Source of the DNA: Atopsyche davidsoni
Lineage: Eukaryota > Arthropoda > Insecta > Trichoptera > Hydrobiosidae
Assembly: GCA_022113835.1 (NCBI GenBank)
Contig: JAILWY010000018.1
Coordinates: 15,973,501-16,037,500 of the forward strand
Direction of reading: 5' to 3'
DNA length: 64,000 nucleotides
Shown here: positions 49,740 to 63,803 of the stretch, piece after piece
Position numbering within the stretch: position 1 is the stretch's first letter
Layout: every line of letters starts with the position of its first letter
Notes under the pieces: model-generated
What the model was told of the DNA's origin: nothing
Databases searched by the model: none
What the model saw: the letters and a program-made list of their open reading frames with translations, nothing else
Translations under genes and position numbers: made by a program

Positions 49740-52700
49740 CTAGTACCGGTAGCCGTTATTGCCTCCCTGCTGGCCGGGCTTGGACGGGGGCACGTACTGG
49801 TTGGAAGGCTTTCCTGATGGATATCCGTTTCCTCCGCCGGCAGGCCCAGAGGGGTAGCCGTTTCCGCCACCGTTACCTATAAGCGCAAATAATCCAATGC
49901 AAATGTGTCCAATTGAATTTCAAACTCTCGCAATCATCTTTAGTCAATTTATGAAACTACTAACGAAAACAAATTATATCATATATTTTTTAATGTAATA
50001 TGATTTTATAAATACCAAATTTTTATATAATGATTGTGGCATTGAAAATAAACCATTCATGCCTAAGGCGACAACTTTAAAAATCTATTTTTTAAAATTG
50101 AAAACAAAGCAACGTTTGAAAATAGATTTAAAATCAATACTAATATAATATTACTGATTTTATATTTTATGCGTAATACAGTAATGTTCTCACCGCCGGA
50201 CGCGGCTGCGGCTTCTTCGGCGGCGTTCTGGATGAGCGACTGGCGGATCTCCTCTGGGATAGGGGGAGGGGTGGGCAGATGCTCTCCCTGGGGCTGGAAG
50301 CCGTTCTCGTCGGCGATGTAGGTCACCGTGATCAGCTTGCCGTCGGGTCCCGGGTACGAGAAGGATCCTAGAACACGCCAAGCGTTGCAAGTTAGCCGAC
50401 GGATGCGCAATACCGAGGGAAACCACCAAAAGAGAATGCGCAGCTACTTTTAACAAAATTAAATAAATAACCAAAGCCACATTTTTGAGCTATTTTAATA
50501 TCAATTTAATATCTATTTGAATATATTTACATATATTAAATGAAAAATGCTTTTAATCGTACCAATTTCATCTATCACGATTTTTTCAATCGTACTGTTT
50601 ATAATAGACCTTTTACAAGAAACATATAAAGAGTTACTTAATTTTTTTAGGTTTTCTGACTGATATTTTAAGGCTGGAGAAAATGTAAATTTCACGCTTT
50701 GTAAAAATTAACAACTACAAAATATGTAACAGAAATATTTTAGTATTCAATATTTAATTCTTGTATTCCTTTGAAAAACGCTTTAACATAAACCAGCACC
50801 AAAATTTTATTTGCGAATTAACGTTACATTCTAAGTGATCATTTACGTAAGTAAAGTCTAATGTTTTGTTTTTTTTATATATAATTAAAAATGCGTACGA
50901 TCAATTGTATATTATTTGTGCTAATACTTAGTAGCTTATTATTAATTGATATTTTGGTACAGTAAGTGCCTTCTTATTAAAGTTTATTCGTGAAATAAGC
51001 CCCGCTCTCCCCCAATGTCGTAAATCATTAGATGTCATTAACCGGTGTCGGAGAATCAAACAATTCTTCGTCGTGAAATAAGCCAAAGTATTACAGATTG
51101 ACAGGTAATCAAATTAGAGGTAAATCATTGATATGAAACGTTACAGGCGCGCAAAATCGAAGAGTGACTTGCATGTGATGGATGCTTGTAGTCGAGAATA
51201 TTACAAACATTCGTCATAGCAATGAACACCGATGTGTTCATGCATCGGACATGTCGCACTCATAATTAAATATTTAATATATCGGTGAACCAAATTCAAT
51301 GAGTGGCAAGCGTGTAATGGATACTTGTAGCTGAGAATATTACGAACATTCGTTTTAACATTGAACACCGATGCGTTCACGCTTCAGGATGTGTCAAAGT
51401 CATAATTACATATTTAATCTATCCTTGTCTGCTTCCAGCAGTATAATTCAGAAATGTAACTTTTTGTTTGAATTCAGTTTAAAATAATTAAATCATATTC
51501 TTATAACATTTCATTATAAAAAAAATATAGCTTTAATCAATATAACCACGTGTGTGGTGTATATTGCTTCTTGAAGTGCAAACCGATGTTGGTAGCGTTC
51601 AAACAAACCAGTATTCAATGAAAATAAAATATGAATTGTTATGTACATAGATATTCATAAAACGTATTTATTGATGTCACTGGTATTGCTGTTTTTATTG
51701 ATCATTATGAATGTATAAAGGCACTGGAACTGGTTCCGATGCTTGTAAATTTCGGTAGCAACAAAAGGTCATGCGTGCTGACCCTTTGTCCTCAATACTG
51801 AATGGCGTATGGAATATCACTTTTTAAAAGTCCTACGTAGACATTGCCTTAACATTAAAACACCATGAAATTTATTTTACCACTCTACCAATCAAAGCTA
51901 TTTAAAATGTTTTTGAGGTAAAATTTTAATAATTTTTCTATTTGACTTTCTCGGTTATCAGAAACAATTGGTTTATTTTTTAAAAATTAAATAATGTCTT
52001 TAGATAATTGTAGAAGATATTTAATGCAGAGACTTAACATCCATACGGACTATTTGGTAAAATGTTCCAAGCATTAACATGAGAACAGAAAATAATGCGG
52101 TTCTATGGTAACGTAAGAAGCACTTTCACTCTTGGCTTTTGGAATATTTTGGTTATTGTTAGTCTAAATAAAAGACACTGTAACGATATGGAATAAACAT
52201 GTTTTGAAGGTAAATGTACTGTTAATGAACCGTTTAAATTTATTATGTAAGCAGTGTTTGTATGTTTGTACTAAATATTTGTATACAGTTAAAATAAATA
52301 CCACCACTCTGTCTTTCTTTTATATGATCTATGTTGCTTTCTCCAAGACGTTAATAACTAGTAGTAACTTAGTTTTGAATAAAACTTTTTATCGAGTATA
52401 TAACAACGAATGACGCAATGAGGGCGATCAGTTAGAAGATCACTATTAAATGTGATCGTATATATCTTTTTTTCGGTCAATATGTGTTGATATATATAAT
52501 TATAGGCCAAAATTCTAAAAAAAGACGGCAGTAGGCGTAGAGCCATTAAAATTTATTACGATACCGTCAAAACCTCTAATATATAAATCATTATTTTAGG
52601 TAGGTCGTACCGCTTATAAATTTAGCTACAAAAATATATATTTGGAAAACAAAGATATTATATTCATAAATTACCGTTCCAACAATAATAACTTATAAAG

Positions 52701-55242
52701 ATATATCGAGACGAAATAAAAATTATAATATTCATATAACAATGGTTATTTGACATACCTGTGACGGATTGGGCTTCAAGTTCTTCGTTTCCTTTATTTT
52801 TGACTTCTCCTTGCTCCTCTACTTTGATGCCGTTAGCTGACTCGTAACTAAAAAAAATAAAAATAACATTTTGATGTTTGATGATGGTTCAATGACGGTT
52901 AAATCTATAACCATAAAACCTACTGCCATCTGTGCGACTCGGTTAAAACCTGAGTGAGAGGATATTTCTCAGCATCAAAACGGAATGAGATAGACTTTCT
53001 ATTGAATTAAAACTCCTTTGAATGCGTCAACTCTTAATGCCTCATTTCTAAATGTTTGTACTAAATTCCCGTCCATTTTTGCAAAAATTCCAGAAATGTT
53101 GCATTTACGGATTATATTTTAGCACTATAGCTTTACGGACTCATTTCCTTAAAAAAATGAGTTATAATTTTTAACAGGAAGAGTTTTATATAAACTATTG
53201 GGTAAACTGCTTTTTTACACTTAAAAACTTTAATTCTCTAATAGCATCATTTTTAAAAGTTAATTAAAATGTTGATATTTCAGTAGAAAGACTTGTATAT
53301 GGTGCTTTGTATTTTTTAGTTTAACGTGTAAAAAGTATATAAATAAATAAATTTAAGTTTAAAAAAATTCAGTCATAAACATATTATGTTAAATTTGCTC
53401 CAAAAAATATAAAAAGCGAGTATATAAAACATTTTTAAAATTTCAATTATAAAATAAAATGCTTCAAAATTATTCGTCAAAGAGATCGTGCGCCACATTT
53501 TAAATAGGGTTGCATAACATGCAGAAAGTGATCCCACCGTGGAGCTAAATAAATATACTGCAGTTCTCGGACAGTTAAAATAGCTGGTGAGAGCCGGTCG
53601 TGTCGCTTTGAGTAAGTCGTGGCCATCAAACTGGGTTACTTTATTTAAAGGGTGCAGAACAAAGGAACGTCTTACAATTAAGATCGTTTCAAGTAAATAC
53701 TTGATATCAATGGTGCAACGTTTCTAATCTATTAATCACAATATAGACTTTACTCCATAGTTCTATAAAATTTGAATAGAAGTTAATAAAAGTTTATTCA
53801 TTTCGAGTATAAGAGTATTTGGACGAATCAAGAAATGCAAAATAAATATTTAAATTTATAAAAAATAAATTATGAAATATGCTGAGTTAGATGTAAAAAG
53901 CTCGCTTTGCGCGTTTTTAAAACAACACACAGTAAAAAAAAAAAAACTTTGTTTAGACCACTGAAAGTTTGTGATACGAAAATAACTGAGAAAATGTTCC
54001 GAAAATTTTTATCAGTAAGAGTTGGATTATATTTTATCAGATTTCATCGGTTTTTGCGCGAGATTCGATAACGATTACAATTATAAAATAACTAATAACA
54101 GCTTTCAATCCTGACGTGAAGCTGTGGTGTTATTGAGCAGCTGAAATCGTTAGTCCTTCACACCTTTGACAATCGTGCGCGTGTGCCTGGTTAGTGGTGT
54201 TACCTGTAGCTGTAGGAGCCGTCTCCGTTGTTCTCGTTGGTCTGGGAGAGGATCTCGATGGGAGGCTGTCCAGCTCCTGGTGCGGTGAGTCCCTGGCCAC
54301 CAGACTGGCCGGCCCCCGAGGGCGGCAGGTACGTGTTCTCCAGCCGCGCGCTCAGGCACGACGCGATCAGGCAGGACAATACGAACTGAAACCGAGCAAT
54401 TCACAAATATTTGTCAACAATCCAATATTTTTGACGGAGAGTACTTGGCTGAATTCAATTTTAATAGGTTGGCGAAACCGGTCACCAATATAAAAAATCA
54501 CTCAAGTATTTTATTTTAAGTATTAATCCAATATTGCGTTTCATTGCAGTGTTCTCCGTCTTTTTACACACCAACAGAATAAAAGATAATTTTTCAAAAA
54601 AAATTATTTATATGCGTGTGTACTGTAAAATATATATTTTTTTAATATTCAAGTGTCAAATAATTTTTAACAGTATTTTACTAATATGAAATACTCAACA
54701 TAAAATAAAACATTTTAATATTGAGTATTTAGCTTTTCACCAGTTTTACTAGTTGTACGCGAGCCTTTCACAGATCAAGAATTTATGGCAGGATCATATT
54801 CTTTTTTTTTTTAAGAATTTTGCTGAAGCATTTGTGAATATTATATTCATACACATAGAAAAAAAAATTAATTACTTAAACGAATTGATGAAAAGTGTAA
54901 AAAAAACCGCCCTAATCATTTTTTTCAGTTTTTATTTAGTAACTAATAAATGTTTTTTAAAAAAATCTTATAAACATATATACTTTACAAATTGTGAAAC
55001 AAGGTTGGTAAAAAATATATAGGTGGTAAAAAAATATTTATTTTATTTTCACACCGTGAAAATTCCCTCGGAAGGCAAATTGTATTAAAAATTAATTCCA
55101 ATGGCAAAAATAATTGAAATATGTGGTGATTCAAATGAAAAAACTCTTTCCTGATTTTTTTAGTTTTATGAAAAATATTTAAGAAAATTTTTTTAAATTT
55201 TAAGCTTCAATTAGAACTAAAAAAGTAACTCACCAGTTTCAT
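49740..55242 (-). CDS. Gene E: RR-1 pupal-cuticle-protein-like, 5 exons, 196 aa
   Basis: Predicted secreted chitin-binding protein. Exons: 55234-55242 (only 9 nt, MKL), 54204-54385, 52759-52847, 50194-50367, 49740-49876 (9+182+89+174+137 nt, in frame, stop TAG at 49740-49742). The signal peptide [16 protein letters not shown] is followed by [17 protein letters not shown], an N terminus like that of lepidopteran pupal cuticle proteins of the PCP36/PCP20 type (from memory). RR-1 spans about 58-125: [29 protein letters not shown], then [16 protein letters not shown]. After [13 protein letters not shown] and an Ala-rich helix-like stretch comes a Gly/Asn/Pro-rich tail (152-196) with two NGYPSG units. 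Exons are strikingly GC-rich against AT-rich introns. Intron 1 contains a MITE and intron 3 a tandem duplication. No clear AATAAA was seen close to the stop. Confidence 0.94.
51153..51422. repeat. Diverged tandem duplication, period 139 bp, in gene E intron 3
   Basis: Unit 1 (51153-51283) and unit 2 (51292-51422) align along their whole length with scattered substitutions. Shared blocks include GAGAATATTAC, AACATTCGT, GAACACCGATG and ATATTTAAT. Neither unit has an open frame or terminal inverted repeats. Confidence 0.8.
54423..54515 (+). mobile_element. MITE copy 3, deleted, in gene E intron 1
   Basis: Short internally deleted copy: it begins CAATATTTTTGACGGAGAGT, has TACTTGG..GAATTC as in copy 1, then GGTTGGCGAAACCGGTCACC and ends ACTCAAGTATTTTATT. 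Both termini are retained and most of the hairpin interior is gone. Confidence 0.7.
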
Positions 55243-55389
55243 TTTGATAGGTATAAGTTTATTCTTCGTACGGCACAAATTCACCCTAAAGGAGTGGCGG
55301 AGTGGAGCTGGAGGGCTTGAGAGCTGAGCGGGAGACAGTTGGAACTGGAACGGTCGGTTCTCAATGATGATCAGCAAAGGATGCTCCAG

Positions 55390-55397
55390 TATTTATA
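55390..55397 (-). promoter_or_regulatory. TATA box of gene E
   Basis: TATAAATA on the minus strand, 148 bp upstream of the start codon at 55242. The intervening sequence is GC-rich and would be the 5' UTR, longer than in the other genes of the cluster. Confidence 0.75.
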
Positions 55398-58300
55398 GTC
55401 GGCGATGCTCCTCACTTGTCGGTGCAGCGGGGTACCTGCGTGCGCGGGCACGGGCAAGGCGGTTTGGTCGAATTACGCTCGAATCTAAAGCGAGTTTTCT
55501 GTAATGAGAGTACGCGATGCGCCGAGATGCGATTTTCATTGGCTAGACATCCAGGTCTCGGTTTTTGGATTTCACGGTGAACCTGATCCGAAGGTCGGAC
55601 AAGAGGAGAATCATGACATGTATAATAATTAGATCATCAATGTACGAAAATTTAAAATAAACTGTATCACAAAAAATGGCATATTAAAAAAAAGTTACTA
55701 AAGACATCGGAAATACGCCACTTTTAAAACAATCTTTATGAATGTTATATATATATTTTTTTTTTTTGGATAATCATGCTTTCAGTTTGTTTTGCTCTTA
55801 ATCAAAAGTATACACATATAATATATCATTTGATCAAATAATACTTCAATACACATCATTGCAGATGTATCAAAACATATTATTTCAGTTTTTTACATGT
55901 CCACATAATATATGATTAAAATAAAATGTATTCTTGTTCTGAAGTCCAAAAATATTTGTCACATTATGTTTATAAACATACAAAGAAACAAGAACTCCAG
56001 GAACAGTTCAACAACTTTGAATTTTTATTTTTCATTACTCATTATATTCTGATGTGTATAATGAATGAGATTGGCAAAGTTACAAAATTTCAGTATTGTT
56101 TTCCACGATATGAACATTTTCGCCCGAAAATCAAAGAGAGAAAAGTCATTGTCTTATACCGGGAATATTGCAAAAATACCGAAATAAATATATTAGCCTG
56201 TTGTCACATTGCTCGTCATGCCCACAAAAAATAAGTCACTATAAATATAAAGCGAAAGTTTATTGAGTGGAATAATGAAGAAAAATATATAAAAGTTGCC
56301 AGTTACTGGAGACTTTATTTTTTTAGAATAAAAATCTATTTTAAAGGATTGAGAGCTTGATTTCAAGAAATTTTTAATGCTTAATATAACAAAACAAATA
56401 AATTCCTTATTTTAATTCTTTAACGATCAAATTTACTATCTCTTACATTAGCCAATTTATCGTTACTTCAAATTAGTAATCTTTTGATTCTCTTTCACAT
56501 TGCGTAAGACATGAACACTTTGATCACTTTTAAAACATTGTCTATAAAAAATCTTTTAGGCTAACGTTTACGTTGCGATATTATTTAACACATCAAAATT
56601 GGTGCCTAACAAAAACTCAGAAATAAAGAATTAATACAGTTAATGTACTGATAATATTAAAAAAAAATTAATTGATAACTGGCCGTTTTAGTACAAACAT
56701 TTTTTTTTAATTTTGGTAATATAACCATCTTCATAAGTGAGTACAGACACATGATTAATCGGTACAAGTTTATCTCCTGATTTATGATTATATCTCAGGA
56801 GACTCATATTTCTCGTGATTTATTGATATTTACATATTGAAACCACTCAAGGGAATGTTGTTCGCTTTGTTCATTTTTAACCGCTTTTATTGAATCGTTT
56901 CTTAACCATTTTAAATTTACAGGTAGTAAGGATATGAATACTATTCAACATCAGGGTAGTATATTTATAACAAATTAACTTTGAAAGTTCATTTTATTTA
57001 TACATATAAAAATAAATAATATTGATCACTTACTCCTTTTTTAAATTAATAATTAAGCAGTCAGATAATATTTCTCTGTCGTTAACGGAAATAATGCATG
57101 CAAGCTTTGTAAGCCTGGAAATCATTTGTTATACATGCATTATATATTGCAAGTAATGGACAACTTTTACGTTGATTAACACCATCATATTCCATAGGAA
57201 AAAGTAAAAATAAGTATACCTTTTCTGAATAAAAGTTGCGTACAATCAATGATGCAATAATAAGCCATTTTAAATTGGTATGAACCGCCCAGTTTATTTC
57301 ATGTGTTAACTATATTTTTAAGTTAAATTAATGTACGCAGTCAATTAAATGTACTTGTACTCCATTTTTACCGTACTCATAAAGATACCGACCATCGGAT
57401 AAGCGAATTTTTCATTACATTGAGCGAGTTGTTCCTCCCGAGCAGGAGGGCACGCCGAGCATTACTGCACCCATGCCTCAGACTTAATGCGGCATGACAT
57501 TGCATCCACGACACCGCAGCTTGCACTTTCAGCCGAGTCAGGTGCATCCAAAAGTGCGTCCTGTTTCCAAGTACATTTTTTTATTTAACAAAAAATATAT
57601 TTACCAAACAGGGTTTACGGATTTTCTTTTATATTTGTAGAAAATCTTTAACTTGTTTTTGATGTGCTGAATTCAAAATATTTCATATGTATTTTATTAT
57701 ATTCATAAATGAATTTAATAGTCATACTGCGTAAGGATCAGAACCGATCTCTTAGATTTAATAAATATTCATAGTAACATTGTATGTACTTTGTTTTGTC
57801 TTTGTACAAAAGTATATTTTAAAACCAACAGGAAATAGTAATTCACAAAAAAAATATGTATATGTGAGGTTGATATATTTATTTTTAAATCTTGATTAAA
57901 AGCAATTAATGATTTGAAACAATTGTCATTTTGTAGAGCTGCAGCCCTGGATGATTTCTTTGTCTTCCTGGAATATTTTGTCTTGTGAGGTGAACTTGTT
58001 TTTGAGCCAATTAAAGCATCTTCCACAAAAAACCCTCGTTGTTTTCAAGGCCTTGATTGAGTGTACTATTTTTAAGCCATTAAAAAGATGGATATCCTGA
58101 AAAAACCGGTCATGCTAAATAATTGTAAACGAGCGAACAAATTTAAAATACCACCCTCAATATCATTCAACATTCCGTCTGCTCTCTGCACTGTGCGCGA
58201 TCATTTATTCGCTTCGGACATAATCATAATGGATTTTTATACTAATCGTCTTTCAAAATGAATTTAAAAAATAGCAATTTTTTATATTTCATTGCAAAAC

Positions 58301-59003
58301 AAACGAATACATGTTTAATCTAACTATTCAATTTGTAAATAAACATATGAGATCTGTGGAATTACTTAAAAACTTGCTTTTTTCAACAATTGTAAAAGTT
58401 TTTAGATAAACGTGTAACATATGAAGCTACGAAAAAAAACCTTCCGAAAATGTCATAACGGCTCAGTCCACAAGGTGAAGCTTTATATTTCACAAGTGTC
58501 AAAAAATGCATATATTTTAATGTTTTGAAAACAGATCACTTAACTTCACTTCTGTAAATATTTAAGAACACATTATAACCAACATAAATAATCATATATT
58601 ATTTCTATCCGTTACTTCCTTGATAATGTTTTCACCGCACATATTAAACGAAACCATGGTATAATCTCCGTTTACGTATATTATCATTACTACCTCGTCA
58701 AATCTTACTGGCCTTTTATTTTACAGGTTTTATTTGTACCCTTAGCATAGTTTTAAGTCCATTCTTCGAGCTCTTCAGAAGAAAGTGGTTTCTAAGCTGT
58801 ATTAGTAAACCAATTTAATTAATTATACTTATTATAAGAATTACAATTATTTAAATATTTAATTAATCTGAATGTACAATCCATACGTATTTATAATTAG
58901 TTTTTACTAAAATGATTATAAATATTTATCTAGCACAGGTAAGTCGGTAGTTTTCTTCATATAATAATTTTCATTCATACCTACTATATCAACAAACCTA
59001 AAA

Positions 59004-59037
59004 TACACACACACATACACACACACACACATATATA
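59004..59037. repeat. AC microsatellite
   Basis: Interrupted AC dinucleotide run ending in ATATATA. Its minus-strand translation yields a CVCVYVCV peptide that is not a gene. Confidence 0.85.
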
Positions 59038-62000
59038 AGTAAATGGCTGAGTAGGTAAATAACTCTATAATCAGGTATATTTCATCATTATTTCTGTTTA
59101 CACCCGGAATGGATTCCATTAAAACCTACCGTTTAGAATTTCTTTGTCTGGCCTCCTTTGTAAATCACCGTTGTGTAAGGGAATATTCTGTTTCAAGGAA
59201 TCGTGATATTTAGTCTCGTCTCGACAAATGTCACAAACGACGGCGACTCCCTACGAGGATGTGTAACTCTGACCTATAATAAGTAACCCAAATCATAACA
59301 GGATCAGGAGAAAATGTATTTAAACAAACATTTTTTTGCCCAATCACTCTGCATACCAGTACACATTAAACAACTGAATAAATATTTAGCTATAAACATG
59401 AATTTATCTATACAGAGTAAACTATTATACAATAAACAAAGAAGAACAAGTACATTTAGTCTAGTTTTATTAGTCACGAAGTATTTAATTCTTGAGTTAC
59501 TCAAGCACTATCAAGGAGAACTATTAGCGATTGTTAACCAAATGAAATTTCAACATTTAAATCTTTCCCATCAGATTGTATTGATAGTAACAAATCATAT
59601 GCTTTTAATCCAATAAGTGACAATTTTTAGTAAGATTTAGTAAAATAATAGAATTACGAAAACTTTAATAGACAATTAAGCGTTACTGATTTAAAAAAAT
59701 ATATTTAGATTAGTGACTTAATTTTGCAATTCAAACCAGCAAATTTTTATAAAAATTCGACCAGTTGATTCAATCTTTAATAAAAAATCATAGAACTTTT
59801 TTTAATTGGTTATTTAATTCAAAATATCGACGAAATACAATCAAATGACGTTTTTAATTATTTTGCTTGTAAATGATTTTAACTCTGTTAAAAATATCCG
59901 AAAGTAATTAGTGTAAAAATAGTATAAAAGCATCAATTCAATAACAGACAATGATTTTCTTCTAAATTATCAATCATTTTTTTACGTCAAAAAAACTTAA
60001 TATAAATAAGCCTAAGTATAGATATTGTGACTGATATTGTCTGTTTATGTTACTGACAAGGTAATTAATGTTATTCATGTTTGGATATGTATCGATTATA
60101 TTGATAAATCAGCTACATTCATATTGCCCATAATATATTACTCACGAACCCAAGACCAAGCAAAAGTGTGTGGCACAACACAAACATTGTTAGCCTAGGT
60201 TAGAGCATCTTGGTTAGACATTTGTTTTTTAAATTACCATATATTCTGTGTTGGAATTTAGAGAGGAAGACTTAACATCCGTTTGTTTGCCTCAGTGAGT
60301 AAAATAAACACATGTTTTACTGCCGTAATAAATTATGCTTTTCATTATCAAGGAACTAATATGTAAGGGAAAATAGCAACGCTTCCGCAAACGTTATTAA
60401 TTTAAAAAAACATTATAAACAAATATTCAAAAATAAAAACATACATTTTTGTAAACTAAAACTAATGTTATTTTTGCAATTACATTGCGTAGCTTTATGA
60501 ATAGTATTCATAATAATATTGTTAACATTGCAAGTGCTGTGACTAAAAGCAGTTAATTAAGGTTCTATACTCAGAAGAATTATGAACAATGCAAAAAAAA
60601 AAAATTCCCATGTGTGCTAGCGTAGAGATTATATTTGTATACTGTAATATTATGAATGGACTTCGTGATAAATGGCGTCGTTTTACTGAGACTGCAAAAA
60701 GATTAAAATTATCAAATGTCGAGAACTGAAATGTTTTGTTCACATGTTTTATAGCCTTAAATACTGATTATAATTCAAGGAAACTTATAGGATAACCGAG
60801 GACTAAGTTGCAAGTAGTTTTAATTGATATGAAAAATCTGACACTGAACATGTTTTCAGGTTTGAAGACATTTTCAAGATTTTCCACTATAATTTTTAAT
60901 GTCAGCATCTAGCCATATATTTGATCTAATCTTTGAAACTCTTTAGATTGATTTAAACAAATAAAAATATATTTACAAACATTCTCACAGTTTTTTTTTT
61001 TGTTAAAAGGTTTGTAAATCATATATATATCTTATGAATCTTACCCTATTTAAGCATACATTATATATTAATGTATTTTAGGACTGAACCCAATTTTAAA
61101 GATTTTTTTAAAGTATATTCAAATTTAACGTAAACATAGTACACATTGATTAGAATATATAAAAACTAACTACTTCTTATGGGTGGTTTTGTTAGTTATG
61201 AAAATATAAGATTTAATGTTAATTCCGTTGATTTTATATTTATAACGTTAAATTGTATATAAACTATCTTAAAAAATATAATAAGAATTTTTCGTAATAA
61301 TATTTTTTGGAACCTATTGTTTTGTTAAAAAAATACACCGTACCGTTTTCTTAAAAAGTCTTATAAATGAAGTCTTTGTAAATTGTAACACAGATGCACA
61401 CGTGAGTATTAATAAAATATTTAAAAATAAATATGTTATAATTTATACTTCCTCATGTCGTCTGCAACTCTTATGAGGTGAAGAGAATCTCCATACAGTT
61501 GCTCCAAGTGTGGGTGTCTCTGGTATAAATAACCGAATGTCGCAAGTTACAAAACTGAAAATTAACTGTAAACTCTGACCGTAAATTTTCTATTGTTTTT
61601 TCCCCATCTATGACTCTGCTTTAAAAGTAATTATTGTAATTCAGCTATCGCCCGATACAGATAGGGTACCTTCAAGTTTTATTATTTGTCTGTAGCCCCG
61701 AGGCTGGAGTCGCACAGGTGACAGTGTGCAAGTGCACAGATCGGACCTATCTGCCCACAGCCGGCCTTGATCCACTGAATTGAAAATTTGTTTCAGGCAT
61801 CCGGTTCCACAATTCTTCTGAACTTTAGAATCTGTATTTACAGAGGTAATAATAAATTAAACCATTGTCTTTTAATACTGAAACTTATATACTTATTACC
61901 AAATCATTGCCAAGTACTTTTGTTATTTTGCTTTCACATCAATAAATCACACCAAAACACTTATTAGTTTCTTTTATACTAGCACTGTAATATTTCAGCT

Positions 62001-63803
62001 GAATGGCTATTTTAATTTAATTAATATTCTCATAAAAAACATTTTATTTCCAAGTGATAACCATCCTTATTTGACTTTTCCTAAAGTTTTGATAGTCTTA
62101 TAAATTTCAGTTTCCAGCTCTACTCGCGTTCGTTAAAGAGTACTAAGAATATTGTATCTCGGAGTGATACGCTCAAAAACAAGCCTATCAGCAAACACAT
62201 CTGATCAATGTCATTTAATAATTACATTACTGTAATAGAAGGGCGAAATTCATGAGTGATTCATATTTAATTTGTTATGTACACAATGGGTCACATAAAA
62301 ACAGATTATTTATGGGATAGGAACCAAGAGTATAAATTCGTTATCTTATTGCCATGGGAACTGCTCTTACCTTTTAATTGCGAGGACTTCAACTCACCCA
62401 TGCCTTCCGGGCTATGACTGAATATTCTCTCAAGTGAATATCATATGATCTTTTCAAAAAACATGTATACGAATACAATAATATTATAAAACCTTCCCAC
62501 TGTATTTCATTAAACATTATAAATCTTAACAATACGGAAACTTAATAAAAAAAACTAATTAACGTTGAGGATAACTAAATTATGTCATATAAATGTCTGC
62601 ATGTATTTATTAGCGCCGCCGACGATGCGAAGATTGTCGATATTTATGATCATGTGATAAATCATAATACATAGAATTATTTACTATTGACTATGCAAAA
62701 AGAGACGATCTCTTATAGAGGTCCCATGAGTGCCTCGTTAACCTTGCTACCTGTGATCGAGATAAATGGCCAATCAGAGTACATAGTGCAAAATGAGTGC
62801 AGATACTATATGTATAAAGCCATTTAAAAACTAGAATATTATATTATAATATTAGTGGCTGTTCGTGGCTTTTATATAACCATTGAAAATATATTATATT
62901 ATTTTCACTTTTATTTTACAAGAATTATCAGTAATAAAGTATTTTAAAAAAATCATGCAATCTTATAAATAAAATATAAAAAATAAAAAGTGAATTTAAA
63001 AAGTTTATATATTTAGTTTATATAGAATATTTAACTATTTTTCTTATTTATTATAAATAATAATTTATATCACTCTGTAGTGTGGATGGTATTGCTAGTT
63101 TTAACTTATTGGCAGTAGTGAGACTTCCCTGGGCCAGTGCCTCCGCCGCTGGAGGCAGATGAATGCAGATCGGAGCGCATCGTTGGCGCTGGTCATCCCA
63201 TACTACTGAGGACTACTTTTACTTCTCACAGAGGCCAGTGAAGGACATAAAAAACCAGAACATCGACGCCAGTACCTGCAAATCAAACTGTAGCTGAGGA
63301 CATGCACTCACTGAAATTCACACCTAATAACTTTATTAATATGTGAAAGGAATTTATAGGCGTTTCAAAAGCAGTTTGATACGTTTTATATATGTCTACT
63401 TGTTCTTTTTAATAAATATATTATAAATATACTTATTTGATAAAATTTAAAATTTTGAAACACATTATTATATATGTTGTCATTCCTGTACGTTATTTGA
63501 TCCTGATAAATGAACATTTCATCCCTATTTTCATCTTGAGTTTTTAATTCAGTACTCTCTATTTATACCATAAAAATAAAAATATATAAATATATTTGCT
63601 ACATTAAAAAAGTAAACATTTTTTTTGTTTAACGTATTTTGACCTGTGGTACAGTTTAGATTTCATTACCACTGCACATTCGAGATATAGTTAAATAACT
63701 CATAAAAATTTACTTAAATTTTTATTTATTTATATCAGAAAATAATTTCAAAACCTTAATATAGTTCATTTTGGGTTTTAAGTTACTTCTGAAGACAGAT
63801 CTG

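Noticed and set aside
55926..56234. 102-codon plus-strand open frame
   Set aside because: AT-driven composition, no recognisable domain, no splice or promoter context; could be a fragment of an old element but nothing supports it.
57769..58026. 85-codon minus-strand open frame starting MEDALIGSKTSSPHKTKYS
   Set aside because: The N-terminal part looks somewhat coding, but the second half is AT-rich and no flanking exons or family could be identified.
58916..59119. 67-codon minus-strand open frame
   Set aside because: Largely the translation of the AC microsatellite.
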